From the NCBI RefSeq assembly GCF_009765905.1, contig NZ_LMUO01000009.1:860255-924254 (forward strand): 64,000 nucleotides of DNA, read 5' to 3'. Source of the stretch: Mucilaginibacter sp. L196 (GTDB taxonomy: Bacteria; Bacteroidota; Bacteroidia; Sphingobacteriales; Sphingobacteriaceae). Under the pieces are notes generated by a model. That model had not been told where the DNA came from. It made no database searches and worked only from the letters and a program-made list of their open reading frames with translations. Shown here one piece after another: positions 1 to 9,266 of the stretch. The position numbers and the translations under genes were made by a program. The first letter of the stretch is position 1. Every line of letters starts with the position of its first letter.

Positions 1-1662
1 TACAGCTTTGAAACGAAAACGTGGGATAAAAAGTTTACACCTAACGAGGTAACAGATTTTTGGCATGCCAACAAAATGATTTCAGGCACAGATACTTCTT
101 TATATCTGTTCGGAGGTTATGGACTTCTGCAGTACAAGAATACAGTACAGCAATATATATTTAAAACGCAGAAATGGCAGCAGGTAAAGTATAAAGGCGA
201 TTTTTTTATGCCTCGTTATCTATCAGCATTAGGCGTAAACCCTAGAGGTGATACAGTTTATATTATAGGTGGTTATGGCAATTCAAGCGGGCTGCAAATA
301 TTAAACCCGAAAAATATTTATAGCATGATGCGTTTTACTACGAAAGATAAAACGTTTAAAAAGCTATTCGATTTGAAAGTTAACAACGAGGATTTTTCCT
401 TTGCCAGCTCTCTAATTATAAATGACAAAGAAAAAACATACTACGGATTAATATTTCCTCAAAATAAATACAACTCTAGCCTACAGCTTATCAGCGGCTC
501 CTTAAATAAGCCTTCATATAAAATTTTAACGAGTGCAATACCGTATAGTTTTAATGATATACATTCCTTTGCTGATCTATACTATTGCCCGCTAAGCAAT
601 AAATTCGTTGTAGTTACTTTACTCAGAACGGATAATGATGAAACTAAAGTCAATATTTATACTTTATTGGGCCCGCCAATTAATATGCCCGGAAATTTGT
701 CACTCGCGAAAAATGATAAATTGCTATATCCTCTGATATTTATAGTTTTAATACTATCTGTGGCTGGCGGTATATATTATAAAATCAGGAAGCGAAAAAT
801 GCAACTCCTTAAAGTTCAAGAGGAATCTTTACCCGTTTTTGAACCCGCAATTCCTGCTGTTGAACATCAACCGCAGGATACTGAACATATAACTTCTTTA
901 AACGACGCGCCCGAATATGAAAGTGATATTCCGCTTAAAAACGCAATTCTGTTATTTGGTGATTTACAGGTTTTTGATGCTGACGGAATAGATATAACAA
1001 AGCATTTTTCACCCTTAGTAAAGGAACTGTTTTTGCTTATTTTGCTATATTCTATTAAAAGGGGCAGGGGGTTAAGCTCCGAAAAATTGAATGAAATACT
1101 TTGGTTTGATAAGTCGGCCAAAAGTGCCAGGAATAACCGCTCGGTAAATATTGCGAAGCTTAAATCACTATTGGATAAAGTGGAATATTGCCATTTATCA
1201 AAAGATACCGGTTATTGGAAAATAGATATCGATTATGACAAAACTTATGTTGATTATTTTAACTACCTGCATATAGTTAGGGATAAAAAGAAACTTGACG
1301 AGGAAAAAATAAAGTTACTTTTCGAGATAACCCGTCGCGGTAATTTCTTATCAAACAGTGATCACGAGTGGCTGGATAGCTTTAAAGCGGAGATTTCAAG
1401 CGAAGTAATTGATACGTTTCTTCATTATGCACAATCGTCTCAGCCCTATAACGCTGAATTTTTAATAGAGATAGCCAACTTTATATTTTACTTCGATCCG
1501 GTTAATGAGGAATCGATGATATTAAAGTGTAATGCATTATTAACACTAGGTAAACGCTCTTTAGCCAAAAATACTTTTGAGAGTTTTGTTAAAGAGTACA
1601 AAATAACTTATGATGAAGATTTTAAAAAAGATTTTCATGATATCTTAATACAACATTCATAA
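1..1662 (+). CDS. Membrane-anchored kelch-like sensor with cytoplasmic winged-helix regulator domain (5' partial)
   Basis: The reading frame is open from the first base, so the gene starts outside the window; the first ATG in view (position 76) is probably internal. The N-terminal part looks like galactose-oxidase/kelch beta-propeller repeats (glycine pairs such as LFGGYG and IIGGYG). One membrane segment lies near nucleotides 721-780 and is followed by the basic stop-transfer run KIRKRK. The cytoplasmic part, about nucleotides 950-1250, resembles an OmpR/SARP-type winged helix (FGDLQVFDADG, then LSSEKLNEILW and NIAKLKSLL), with a helical, BTAD-like C-terminus. The inferred role is a one-piece transmembrane transcription regulator sensing a periplasmic ligand and controlling the glycan-use genes that start 300 bp downstream on the same strand. 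It is not an HTCS: no kinase or receiver domain is visible. The domain reading is from sequence impression, not a profile search. Confidence 0.75.
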   Translation, partial: YSFETKTWDKKFTPNEVTDFWHANKMISGTDTSLYLFGGYGLLQYKNTVQQYIFKTQKWQQVKYKGDFFMPRYLSALGVNPRGDTVYIIGGYGNSSGLQILNPKNIYSMMRFTTKDKTFKKLFDLKVNNEDFSFASSLIINDKEKTYYGLIFPQNKYNSSLQLISGSLNKPSYKILTSAIPYSFNDIHSFADLYYCPLSNKFVVVTLLRTDNDETKVNIYTLLGPPINMPGNLSLAKNDKLLYPLIFIVLILSVAGGIYYKIRKRKMQLLKVQEESLPVFEPAIPAVEHQPQDTEHITSLNDAPEYESDIPLKNAILLFGDLQVFDADGIDITKHFSPLVKELFLLILLYSIKRGRGLSSEKLNEILWFDKSAKSARNNRSVNIAKLKSLLDKVEYCHLSKDTGYWKIDIDYDKTYVDYFNYLHIVRDKKKLDEEKIKLLFEITRRGNFLSNSDHEWLDSFKAEISSEVIDTFLHYAQSSQPYNAEFLIEIANFIFYFDPVNEESMILKCNALLTLGKRSLAKNTFESFVKEYKITYDEDFKKDFHDILIQHS

Positions 1663-1721
1663 TCTTCTTTATTCCACTTTTTATTTCCTGAAAACAGCAA
1701 TAAATATTAATTATTATGTCT

Positions 1722-1766
1722 AATAATTTTTTATTAATGCTTTCATTAATCTTTTATTAACTGTTT
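1722..1766 (+). promoter_or_regulatory. Tandem AT-rich repeat upstream of the GH92-like gene, possible operator
   Basis: Two 22-nt units, at 1722-1743 and 1745-1766, agree at 17 of 22 positions with a 23-nt period. The second unit extended by two bases (1743-1766) matches a sequence upstream of the susC gene (4546-4569) at 21 of 24 positions, sharing the core TCATTAATCTTTT. Sharing between two promoters of one locus suggests a binding site for a common regulator, perhaps the kelch/winged-helix protein encoded just upstream. AT-richness alone could produce part of this match. Confidence 0.4.
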
Positions 1767-1961
1767 GAGGTTTAATTAGCACCCTGAAAGCAACCAATTA
1801 ATGTGGCGGCTGATCATACTTAAAACTGATTATAAACAAAAAGATTACTTCTGAAGTGTACAGGCAATTGATTATAAGTGCCGAATGTATTCACTACGAT
1901 TTATTTATTGATAACATGTTTAATTGTATGATCATCTTGAGGATTCTATAAACCAAAATAA

Positions 1962-4220
1962 ATGAACAAACACAATTTACGGCTATTTATAGCTGTTTTA
2001 CACCTCGTATTAGTTTGCTGTTATAGTGTAACAGCGGATGCTCAAAATGAAGATGGAAATGCTGGCGGTGGTAATTTGAAATACGTTGATCCGCGTATTG
2101 GTAACGTTGGTCAATTGCTGGAACCCACCAGGCCGACAGTACAATTACCTCACCAGCTAATAAGAATGTACCCTCAACGAAATGATTACATTGACGATCA
2201 GATCTCAAGCTTTCCGTTAACTATAGTTTCTCATCGTTTAGGTCAGGTATTTGCGCTTAAACCATCGGTAAAGCCACTTTCAATAGCGGCATGGGATCAA
2301 AAATTAACTTTTGATCATGATTTGGAAGTAACACGGCCCTGGTACTATTCAACTTATCTAGTTGATGACGACATGAATGTTGAATTTACAGCTGGTAAAA
2401 AAACCGGTGTGTTCCGCTTTGCTTTTCCGCATAATTCAGCTAATAAAAGTCTTCTTTTTAACCTGTATAATGATGGTGTGGGTAGCTGGCATTTTACCGG
2501 CAACGAAATGCAGGGAATGGAAACTTATCATAATGATATAAAAGTTTACATGTATGGTGTTTTTAGCACAGCTGGTAAAACAGGCACAGTTAAAGCTGGG
2601 AAATTAGATACAAATGATTCGGCAAGCGGTATTAATGTTAAAGCCTGGATATCGTTTCCGGCAAACTCGCCTGATACAGTTGAATTCAGATATGCGATAT
2701 CCTATATAAGCGCTGAACAAGCTAAGGAAAACTTTGACAACGAAATAAAAGATAAATCTTTTTTAAATGTTAAAAACAATGCAGAGGCGGCTTGGGCAAA
2801 AGTTATCAATCAGATAACAGTTATCGGTGGTACCGAAGCGCAAAAGAGATCGTTTTACACAGCTCTGTATCGTTGTAATGAGCGAATGGTTGATATATCT
2901 GAGAATAATAAATACTATAGTGGGTATGATAAAGAAATACATACCAGTAATCGCCCGTTTTATGTGGATGACTGGATTTGGGATACTTACCTGGCGCTGC
3001 ATCCACTTAGGGTTATACTGGATCCTGGGATGGAGCAGGATATGGTTAATTCATATGTAACACAATACGAACAAGGGGGATGGATGCCAACTTTTCCTGT
3101 TCTTTTTGGCGATAACCCCTGTATGAATGCTTTTCACTCATCTATTATGATCCTTGATGATTATCGTAAAGGAATAAGAGGATTTGATAGTTTAAAGGCA
3201 TATGAGGGAATGTTGAAAAATGCAACCCAGGCAACTATGCTTCCCTGGAGAAACGGGCCAAAAACTGTTTTAGATGATTTTTATTACAAAAATGGTTATT
3301 ACCCAGCCTTGCGCCCCGGAGAGGGAGAAACGGTGGCATTGGTAAACCCTTTTGAGAAAAGACAGGCGGTAGCAGTAACGCTTGGCGGTAGCTATGATGA
3401 TTGGGCGGTTGCACAAATGGCAAAAGATTTGGGCAAAGATGATGACTATAAAAAATTCAGTTTGCGGGCGCTTAATTATAAAAACCTGTGGAACGATAAG
3501 GTGAAAATGTTTATTCCAAAGGATGCCCAAGGCCACTGGATAAACATTGACCCTAAATTTGATGGTGGCATGGGGGGAAGAGATTATTATGACGAAAATA
3601 ATGGTTGGACATATTTATGGCAGGTGCAATATGATGTGAAAGGTTTAATGACACTTATGGGTGGCAAAACCATGTTTGAAAATAAGCTTGACCAATTATA
3701 CCGTGAAGGTTTGGGAAGAAGTAAGTATGAGTTTTGGAGTAAATTTCCGGATGCGACCGGCTTAGTAGGACAATTTTCAATGGGAAATGAACCGAGTTTT
3801 ATGATACCATACCTTTACAATTTCACTAATGCTCCCTGGAAGACTCAAAACCGTGTCAGGTTCCTTCTGGATGTATGGTTTAAGGACACGATCTTCGGTA
3901 TTCCTGGTGATGAGGATGGTGGTGGTATGTCAGCGTTCGTAGTGTTTTCCTCCATGGGATTTTATCCTGTTACCCCTGGAATACCATTGTATACTATCGG
4001 AAGTCCAGTATTTAAAAAAGTTGCAATCGCTCTCCCTAATGGAAAGCAGTTTACTATGATTGCTAACAACTGTTCAGTTAAGAATAAATACATACAAAGC
4101 GCCAAATTTAACGGGGAACCCTTAAATACACCATGGTTTACACATGAGCAATTAATTGCAGGTGGCGATCTTGAATTAGAAATGGGGCCTAAGCCCAATA
4201 AAAATTGGGGCAGTCAGTAG
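1962..4220 (+). CDS. Divergent GH92-family glycosidase (alpha-mannosidase-like), secreted
   Basis: The protein has 752 residues and an N-terminal signal peptide (hydrophobic run, then VTADAQ). It carries GH92 landmarks: VDPRIG near residue 42, GNEP with E610 where the family's general acid lies, and PGDEDGGGMSAF with D650 and D652 matching the paired aspartates around the general base. The typical end block (SSMGFYPVTPG, then YTIGSPVF) is present. GH92 enzymes are calcium-dependent exo-alpha-mannosidases. The protein looks divergent: the segment after GNEPS reads FMIPYLY where GH92 enzymes I recall have two histidines, and the N-terminal substrate region is unusual (PTRPTVQLPHQ). Specificity may therefore not be ordinary mannose. 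It lies directly before a SusC/SusD pair and shares an upstream motif with it, so periplasmic action in the same glycan pathway is inferred. Confidence 0.85.
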   Translation: MNKHNLRLFIAVLHLVLVCCYSVTADAQNEDGNAGGGNLKYVDPRIGNVGQLLEPTRPTVQLPHQLIRMYPQRNDYIDDQISSFPLTIVSHRLGQVFALKPSVKPLSIAAWDQKLTFDHDLEVTRPWYYSTYLVDDDMNVEFTAGKKTGVFRFAFPHNSANKSLLFNLYNDGVGSWHFTGNEMQGMETYHNDIKVYMYGVFSTAGKTGTVKAGKLDTNDSASGINVKAWISFPANSPDTVEFRYAISYISAEQAKENFDNEIKDKSFLNVKNNAEAAWAKVINQITVIGGTEAQKRSFYTALYRCNERMVDISENNKYYSGYDKEIHTSNRPFYVDDWIWDTYLALHPLRVILDPGMEQDMVNSYVTQYEQGGWMPTFPVLFGDNPCMNAFHSSIMILDDYRKGIRGFDSLKAYEGMLKNATQATMLPWRNGPKTVLDDFYYKNGYYPALRPGEGETVALVNPFEKRQAVAVTLGGSYDDWAVAQMAKDLGKDDDYKKFSLRALNYKNLWNDKVKMFIPKDAQGHWINIDPKFDGGMGGRDYYDENNGWTYLWQVQYDVKGLMTLMGGKTMFENKLDQLYREGLGRSKYEFWSKFPDATGLVGQFSMGNEPSFMIPYLYNFTNAPWKTQNRVRFLLDVWFKDTIFGIPGDEDGGGMSAFVVFSSMGFYPVTPGIPLYTIGSPVFKKVAIALPNGKQFTMIANNCSVKNKYIQSAKFNGEPLNTPWFTHEQLIAGGDLELEMGPKPNKNWGSQ

Positions 4221-4253
4221 TCTCATTAATAATAATATAAGTTTACTGTTGCT

Positions 4254-4283
4254 AAGCCTGGTTGGATCATTCTGACCGGGCTT
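4254..4283 (+). terminator. Possible hairpin after the GH92-like gene
   Basis: AAGCCTGGT at 4254-4262 can pair with ACCGGGCTT at 4275-4283, with one G-U pair and a 12-nt loop. No T run follows, so it is at best a weak intrinsic terminator or a 3'-end stabiliser. It sits 33 nt after the stop codon. Confidence 0.4.
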
Positions 4284-4545
4284 GATAAAGAAGAATTTAT
4301 TATTAAAATCTGAACAATAATTTATAATAAATACAGCGCTACAAATCTGTATTAAGATTAGCGTATATCAATATTTACAAGTGTTATTACAAGATTAAAA
4401 GAATGTAGTATATGTAAATTAATAGATTTTTACTTATTCTCTTCACGCTTTAATAATGTCGAACTATTAAATTAATATAATTTATAAATGTGTTTTACTT
4501 AATTATCTTATTTTCAGTTAGTTATTTCTGTTTTAATTATTGCAG

Positions 4546-4593
4546 TCATTAATCTTTTGTTAATAGTTTATTAATTGGGTAATTCTACTTTCG
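4546..4593 (+). promoter_or_regulatory. Upstream region of the first susC, shared operator-like motif and promoter-like box
   Basis: The 416-nt gap between the GH92-like gene and susC is very AT-rich and holds no credible gene. TCATTAATCTTTT at 4546-4558 starts a 24-nt match (21 of 24) to the region upstream of the GH92-like gene. A box TACTTTCG at 4586-4593, followed by ATAAAC, resembles the Bacteroidota -7 element TAnnTTTG. The second susC has a similar TACATTCGAAAAC upstream (23029 onward). The spacing to a -33 TTG is longer than usual in both, so the promoter call is tentative. Confidence 0.35.
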
Positions 4594-4636
4594 ATAAACA
4601 ATTACTAACCAATTTTCTTAACCAAATTTAAACAGA

Positions 4637-7600
4637 ATGAAAAAACTTTTATTTATGCTATTTCTATGGTGCATGACATTTGGAAGCTATGCAGCATTAG
4701 CGCTTGGAAAAAGTGAAATATCAATTTCACCTCATCAGCAGGTTGCAATAAGTGGAAAAATTAAAGATAGTAAGGGAGAGCCCATTCCTGGAGTAACTGT
4801 TAGGGTTGAAGGAACAAATCTAGGCACTATTTCTGACAGCCAGGGTAATTTTCGATTGAACGCGGATGCTGACGCCGTACTTCTATTTACCTTTGTTGGC
4901 TATACGCCACGAAGGATCCCGCTCAACGGACAGGTTAATATAAATGTAGTGATGGAAGAAGCGGCGACTACCTTAAATGAAGTAGTTGCAATAGGTTATG
5001 GCTCGCAAAAAAGGAGCGATATTGTGGGTTCCTATGGCAGTGTATCCGCTAAAGAGATTGCAAAACGGCCATTGGATAATGTATCCCAGGCATTGCAGGG
5101 AACGGTTTCAGGCGTAGCTGTTACTAGCCAAAGCGGGCAGCCGGGCCAGGGGCCAAGTATTATTATCCGTGGTGTTAATACCATTACGGGCGGAACGGGG
5201 CCTTTGTTTGTCATCGATGGCAACATTGGCGCTGGTGGTGATGTGAATGTAAATGATGTCGCGTCAGTCGAAGTATTAAAAGACGCTGCTGCTACTGCTA
5301 TTTATGGATCTAGAGGGTCAAATGGGGTCATTCTGATCACAACAAAAACGGGGCAGTCCGGTAAAACCCAAATCAATTTTAGTACTTGGATACAAAAGGC
5401 TGAGATCCCGAAAGAGCTGGATCTGATGGATGCCTATGACTTTGCACGTTCAGTTAATGCGCAAAACGCTGCTGTAGGCACCGCTGAACCGTTTACACAG
5501 GCCCAACTCGATGCGTATAAGACAAATGGTGGTACCGATTGGCAGCGGGCTTTACAGGTGAAGCCAACGGTTGAGAATTATCAGCTGGATGTTTCAGGAG
5601 GATCAGATAAAACCACCTATCGTGTTTCCCTGAATTATCTGGACCAGCCAGGCCTTATTCTTAACCAGTGGTATAAGCAAACACGCTTTAAAAGCACACT
5701 CGATACCAAAATAAATGACCGAATGGATCTGAAGATTTACATAACTGCAAGTCTTCCTCAGAGCCATAACAATACTTATGGTGGTGGTTTAGGTGATCCA
5801 TTCAATCAGGCAGCAGAATGGAGCCCTTTGTCTCCGATTCGTAACCCGGATGGTACATTCGTGCAAAGTTCTCAATATGGATCTATACAACCTAACCCAA
5901 TTGCTCAGGCGCTTAGCCAGGCTAGTGATGATTCCCAAACAAATTTGAACGGACAGGTATCCTTTACTTATCGTATCATTAACGATTTAACCTTTACATC
6001 GAATGACGTGTATTCAATTGGGTCGGATCTTCAGCAACAAGTCTATGGCCCCGGAACAGCTAATTACGTAAGCGGTTCAGATTATGCCCAGGATAATTAT
6101 AATAAGTCTCACGGATATTTAACCAGTAATTATCTTACATATAAAAAGACTCTTGGAGATCATTCCTTCAATATTACAGCAGGATATGAACAATCTCAGG
6201 ATGAAAATGTAAACTTCCAGGCAAAATCAACCAACCTGTCTACGTATAGTTTAGGCTATTATAATCTGGCACTGGGCGGTACTCAGCAAACTTCATCCGG
6301 TTATAGTGCTGATGCTTTGATATCGTACTTTGCCCGTGCAATTTATTCATATAAAGGTAAGTATGAATTAGCAGCCAGTATACGTGACGATGGGTCTTCA
6401 CACCTGATAGACAAATATAGTTCCTTCCCATCCCTGGGTTTAAGTTGGGATGTGGCGAAGGAAGATTTCTTAAAAAATTCTAATATCTTTTCTGACTTAA
6501 GAATAAAGGCTACCTATGGCCAAACTGGTAATCAATCAGTTGGTGCTTATTCAAGTATAGCTCAAATTACAACAGCTGGAAATCCGTCAACCGGATATTA
6601 TTTTAGCGGTTATGGTGGCCCGGCAAGTAATGCTACATTTTTAGGAACACCTGCACCTACTTCACTGAAGTGGGAAGTTAAAACGTCTTATGATCTGAGT
6701 ATTGATATGGCATTTTTAAAAGGTAGACTGACGTTTACAGCAGATGGATACACCAACAAGGTAAATAATCTTTTGTATGCTGTTCCAATACCTCAATATC
6801 TTGGTGGGGGAACTGTTCAGAAAAATATAGGCAGTATTGGCAATAAGGGATTGGAATTTGCCATTGGGGGAACACCTGTTGTAACATCTAGATTTAAATG
6901 GACTACCAATTTTAACGTGTCTATGAACCGTAATAAGGTATTAAGTTTGGAAGGTTTAGATAATATTTCGGACGGTTACGGTATTATTAAAGTAGGCCAG
7001 CCATTAGGAGAATTTTATGGGTATAAATTCTTAGGTACCTGGAAAACGGATGAAGCCAGTCAAGCTGCTTTATATGGCATGAAACCTGGCGATGCTAAGT
7101 TTCAGGATCTTAATGGTGATCATGCCTACACTTCGGCAGACTATCAGCCGATTGGCAATGCTACACCTAGATATACCTATGGATTTATTAATGATTTTAG
7201 CTATGATCGTTTTACATTAAGCTTTATGTTCCAGGGCGAACAGGGTAACGAGATCTATTCCCAAACACTGGCTTATTTGTGGGGTGGTTTAGGCGATAAT
7301 AATAATGCCGAGCTTGAGGCAGCTGTTCCTGAAAACTTGTGGACTCCTGCCCATCAAACCAATAATCCCGCATGGAGCACAACAAGCCATAATTACAATA
7401 ACAGTAGCCGTTACGTATACAATGCAAGTTATGCCAAGTTGAAAAACCTTTCAATTGCCTATCACATACCAGAGGATTTGCTAAAAAGAGTGCATATCAG
7501 GAATCTGGAGGTATATGTAAGCGGGCAGAACTTATTTACCATTACCAAGTACCCGGGGTATGATCCTGAGGTATTTAATGGAAATACAACTAATGATCAG

Positions 7601-7666
7601 GGCCAGGAATTCGGCGTAATTCCAAATCCAAGAACTTATACAGTTGGTTTCAGGCTTGGTTTGTAA
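4637..7666 (+). CDS. SusC/RagA-type TonB-dependent outer-membrane receptor
   Basis: This 1009-residue protein starts with a signal peptide, then a carboxypeptidase-regulatory-like beta-sandwich (about residues 35-115, ISGKIKDSKGEPIPGVTV), the SusC-specific motif EVVAIGYGSQKR, a plug domain (VSGVAV, PSIIIRGV, VLKDAAATAIYGSRGSNGVI) and a large outer-membrane beta-barrel with an aromatic-rich C-terminus ending FRLGL. No STN domain is present, so it is not an obvious sigma-factor signalling receptor. It forms the transport channel under the SusD lipoprotein encoded 39 nt downstream and moves oligosaccharides into the periplasm using TonB energy. Length and motif order are normal for the family. 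Substrate is not readable from sequence; the neighbours suggest an acetylated, alpha-linked glycan. Confidence 0.97.
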   Translation: MKKLLFMLFLWCMTFGSYAALALGKSEISISPHQQVAISGKIKDSKGEPIPGVTVRVEGTNLGTISDSQGNFRLNADADAVLLFTFVGYTPRRIPLNGQVNINVVMEEAATTLNEVVAIGYGSQKRSDIVGSYGSVSAKEIAKRPLDNVSQALQGTVSGVAVTSQSGQPGQGPSIIIRGVNTITGGTGPLFVIDGNIGAGGDVNVNDVASVEVLKDAAATAIYGSRGSNGVILITTKTGQSGKTQINFSTWIQKAEIPKELDLMDAYDFARSVNAQNAAVGTAEPFTQAQLDAYKTNGGTDWQRALQVKPTVENYQLDVSGGSDKTTYRVSLNYLDQPGLILNQWYKQTRFKSTLDTKINDRMDLKIYITASLPQSHNNTYGGGLGDPFNQAAEWSPLSPIRNPDGTFVQSSQYGSIQPNPIAQALSQASDDSQTNLNGQVSFTYRIINDLTFTSNDVYSIGSDLQQQVYGPGTANYVSGSDYAQDNYNKSHGYLTSNYLTYKKTLGDHSFNITAGYEQSQDENVNFQAKSTNLSTYSLGYYNLALGGTQQTSSGYSADALISYFARAIYSYKGKYELAASIRDDGSSHLIDKYSSFPSLGLSWDVAKEDFLKNSNIFSDLRIKATYGQTGNQSVGAYSSIAQITTAGNPSTGYYFSGYGGPASNATFLGTPAPTSLKWEVKTSYDLSIDMAFLKGRLTFTADGYTNKVNNLLYAVPIPQYLGGGTVQKNIGSIGNKGLEFAIGGTPVVTSRFKWTTNFNVSMNRNKVLSLEGLDNISDGYGIIKVGQPLGEFYGYKFLGTWKTDEASQAALYGMKPGDAKFQDLNGDHAYTSADYQPIGNATPRYTYGFINDFSYDRFTLSFMFQGEQGNEIYSQTLAYLWGGLGDNNNAELEAAVPENLWTPAHQTNNPAWSTTSHNYNNSSRYVYNASYAKLKNLSIAYHIPEDLLKRVHIRNLEVYVSGQNLFTITKYPGYDPEVFNGNTTNDQGQEFGVIPNPRTYTVGFRLGL

Positions 7667-7705
7667 ATAAAGAGATGATAGTTATAAATTAAAAAATATA
7701 AAAAA

Positions 7706-9235
7706 ATGAAAACGATAAAATTGATGTTGTTTGCATCTGTGGCATTAGTGATGTTCTCTGGATGTAACAAAATCCTTCAGGAGGATCCGAAAGCATCGCT
7801 AACACCGGCTACGTATTTTAAAACACAAAGTGATCTTGATGGCGCAGTAAGTGCAATGTACGTTGTACTTGCCAGAGATGGTTCATGGGGATTTACAAGC
7901 AAAGAAACATCTTATTTCGGCTCAGATGATCTTACAACTGACCCCGGTCTAAATAAACAAGATTCGAGGGATTTCGACAGGTTGTCCGGAGGTAGTGATA
8001 ACAGTAGTATGGAAGCGCAGTGGCAAGGCCCATGGGCGTGTATATATCAGGCCAATAATGTAATCTCCAACTACCAGAAAGTTAACTCCACTGATGCTTT
8101 AAAGGCAGCTTCTGCCGGCCAGGCTTATTTTTTAAGAGGGTTATGCTATTATTATTTAGTACGCACATTTGGTGAAGTGCCTTTGGTTTTAGGAACTATC
8201 GACCCGAATTCAAGGCCGCCAAGAGCTGATGTGGCTTCAGTTTACGCTTCCATAATAAGTGATTTAAAAACAGCTAAAGGTATGTTAAGTACAACCCTGC
8301 AACAGGGTATACCGAGCACTTATTCTGCCAGTGCTATATTAGCTGATGTGTATCAAACAATGGGAGGGTGGCCGCTAAACCAAGCCAGTAATTACGCGTT
8401 AGCAGCAGCAGAAGCTAATGTAGTGATGCAAGCAGGTGTTTACAATTTAAATACACCATATGATCAGGTTTTTACCACAAATAATAGTTCTGAATCCATT
8501 TTTGCATTACAATATAACGTTGCCGCCAGTTTGCCGCAGCGCAGTTACGGATCAACTAACGTCCCTTTGGATGAAGTAGCTTTAAATGGATCAAGCGGCT
8601 GGGATGATGTTTATCCTGAACTTAATTTCTTTAGAAATGCGCCCGTTTGTACCAGGACGAACCTTACATTTTATACTACACTCAAAATAAGGAACGCCGA
8701 CAATGTAACATTTACCCTGTACCCATGGGATGATTCCCATACCCACGCGAGGCACCCTTATTACAAAAAATTCCGGGCTGGGCTTAATGGAGATGGGGTT
8801 AGCGAAACGGCTACTACTATACTTTCTATTAACCCAAGTACAAATAAGGCCTATGATATAATGAGGTATCCACAAGTACTGTTAAACTATGCAGAATCAT
8901 CAGATATGGCGGGTGGGGCACCAACAGCAGCTGGTTATGCTGCCATTAATATGGTGAGGGCACGAGCTGGTGAGGCTCCGCTAACCCCTGGCCTATCCCA
9001 ACTAGCATTCCGTGACTCAGTTGTGTACGAAAGAGCTTATGAATGCGCAGGGGAGTTTGGTGTGCGCTGGTTTGATATCGTGCGCCTGCAATTACTGCCA
9101 GCAGTGGTTGCCGCAAGAGACCCTTCCGAAAATGCAATTCCTCCCGGGGTAAATATCCAGGAGAAATATATAGCGCCAATTCCATATAGTGAAATGATAT
9201 TAAATCCTAGTTGGAAACAAAATCCCGGATATTAA
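7706..9235 (+). CDS. SusD/RagB-type surface glycan-binding lipoprotein
   Basis: This 509-residue protein has a lipoprotein signal peptide with a lipobox ending FSGC, so the mature lipoprotein begins at Cys20. The SusD-like N-terminus (DPKASLTPATYFKTQSDLDGAVSAMY), TPR-like helices including GQAYFLRGLCYYYLVRTFGEVPLV, and the C-terminal end (SVVYERAYECAGEFGVRWFDIVRL, then PIPYSEMILNPSWKQNPGY) are all typical when compared in pieces. It caps the SusC barrel encoded just upstream and captures glycan at the cell surface. The 39-nt spacing shows a joint transcript with susC. The family assignment is secure; the ligand is unknown. Confidence 0.97.
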   Translation: MKTIKLMLFASVALVMFSGCNKILQEDPKASLTPATYFKTQSDLDGAVSAMYVVLARDGSWGFTSKETSYFGSDDLTTDPGLNKQDSRDFDRLSGGSDNSSMEAQWQGPWACIYQANNVISNYQKVNSTDALKAASAGQAYFLRGLCYYYLVRTFGEVPLVLGTIDPNSRPPRADVASVYASIISDLKTAKGMLSTTLQQGIPSTYSASAILADVYQTMGGWPLNQASNYALAAAEANVVMQAGVYNLNTPYDQVFTTNNSSESIFALQYNVAASLPQRSYGSTNVPLDEVALNGSSGWDDVYPELNFFRNAPVCTRTNLTFYTTLKIRNADNVTFTLYPWDDSHTHARHPYYKKFRAGLNGDGVSETATTILSINPSTNKAYDIMRYPQVLLNYAESSDMAGGAPTAAGYAAINMVRARAGEAPLTPGLSQLAFRDSVVYERAYECAGEFGVRWFDIVRLQLLPAVVAARDPSENAIPPGVNIQEKYIAPIPYSEMILNPSWKQNPGY

Positions 9236-9266
9236 TTACATTTAATCTCACAGTGAGGGATAATTT

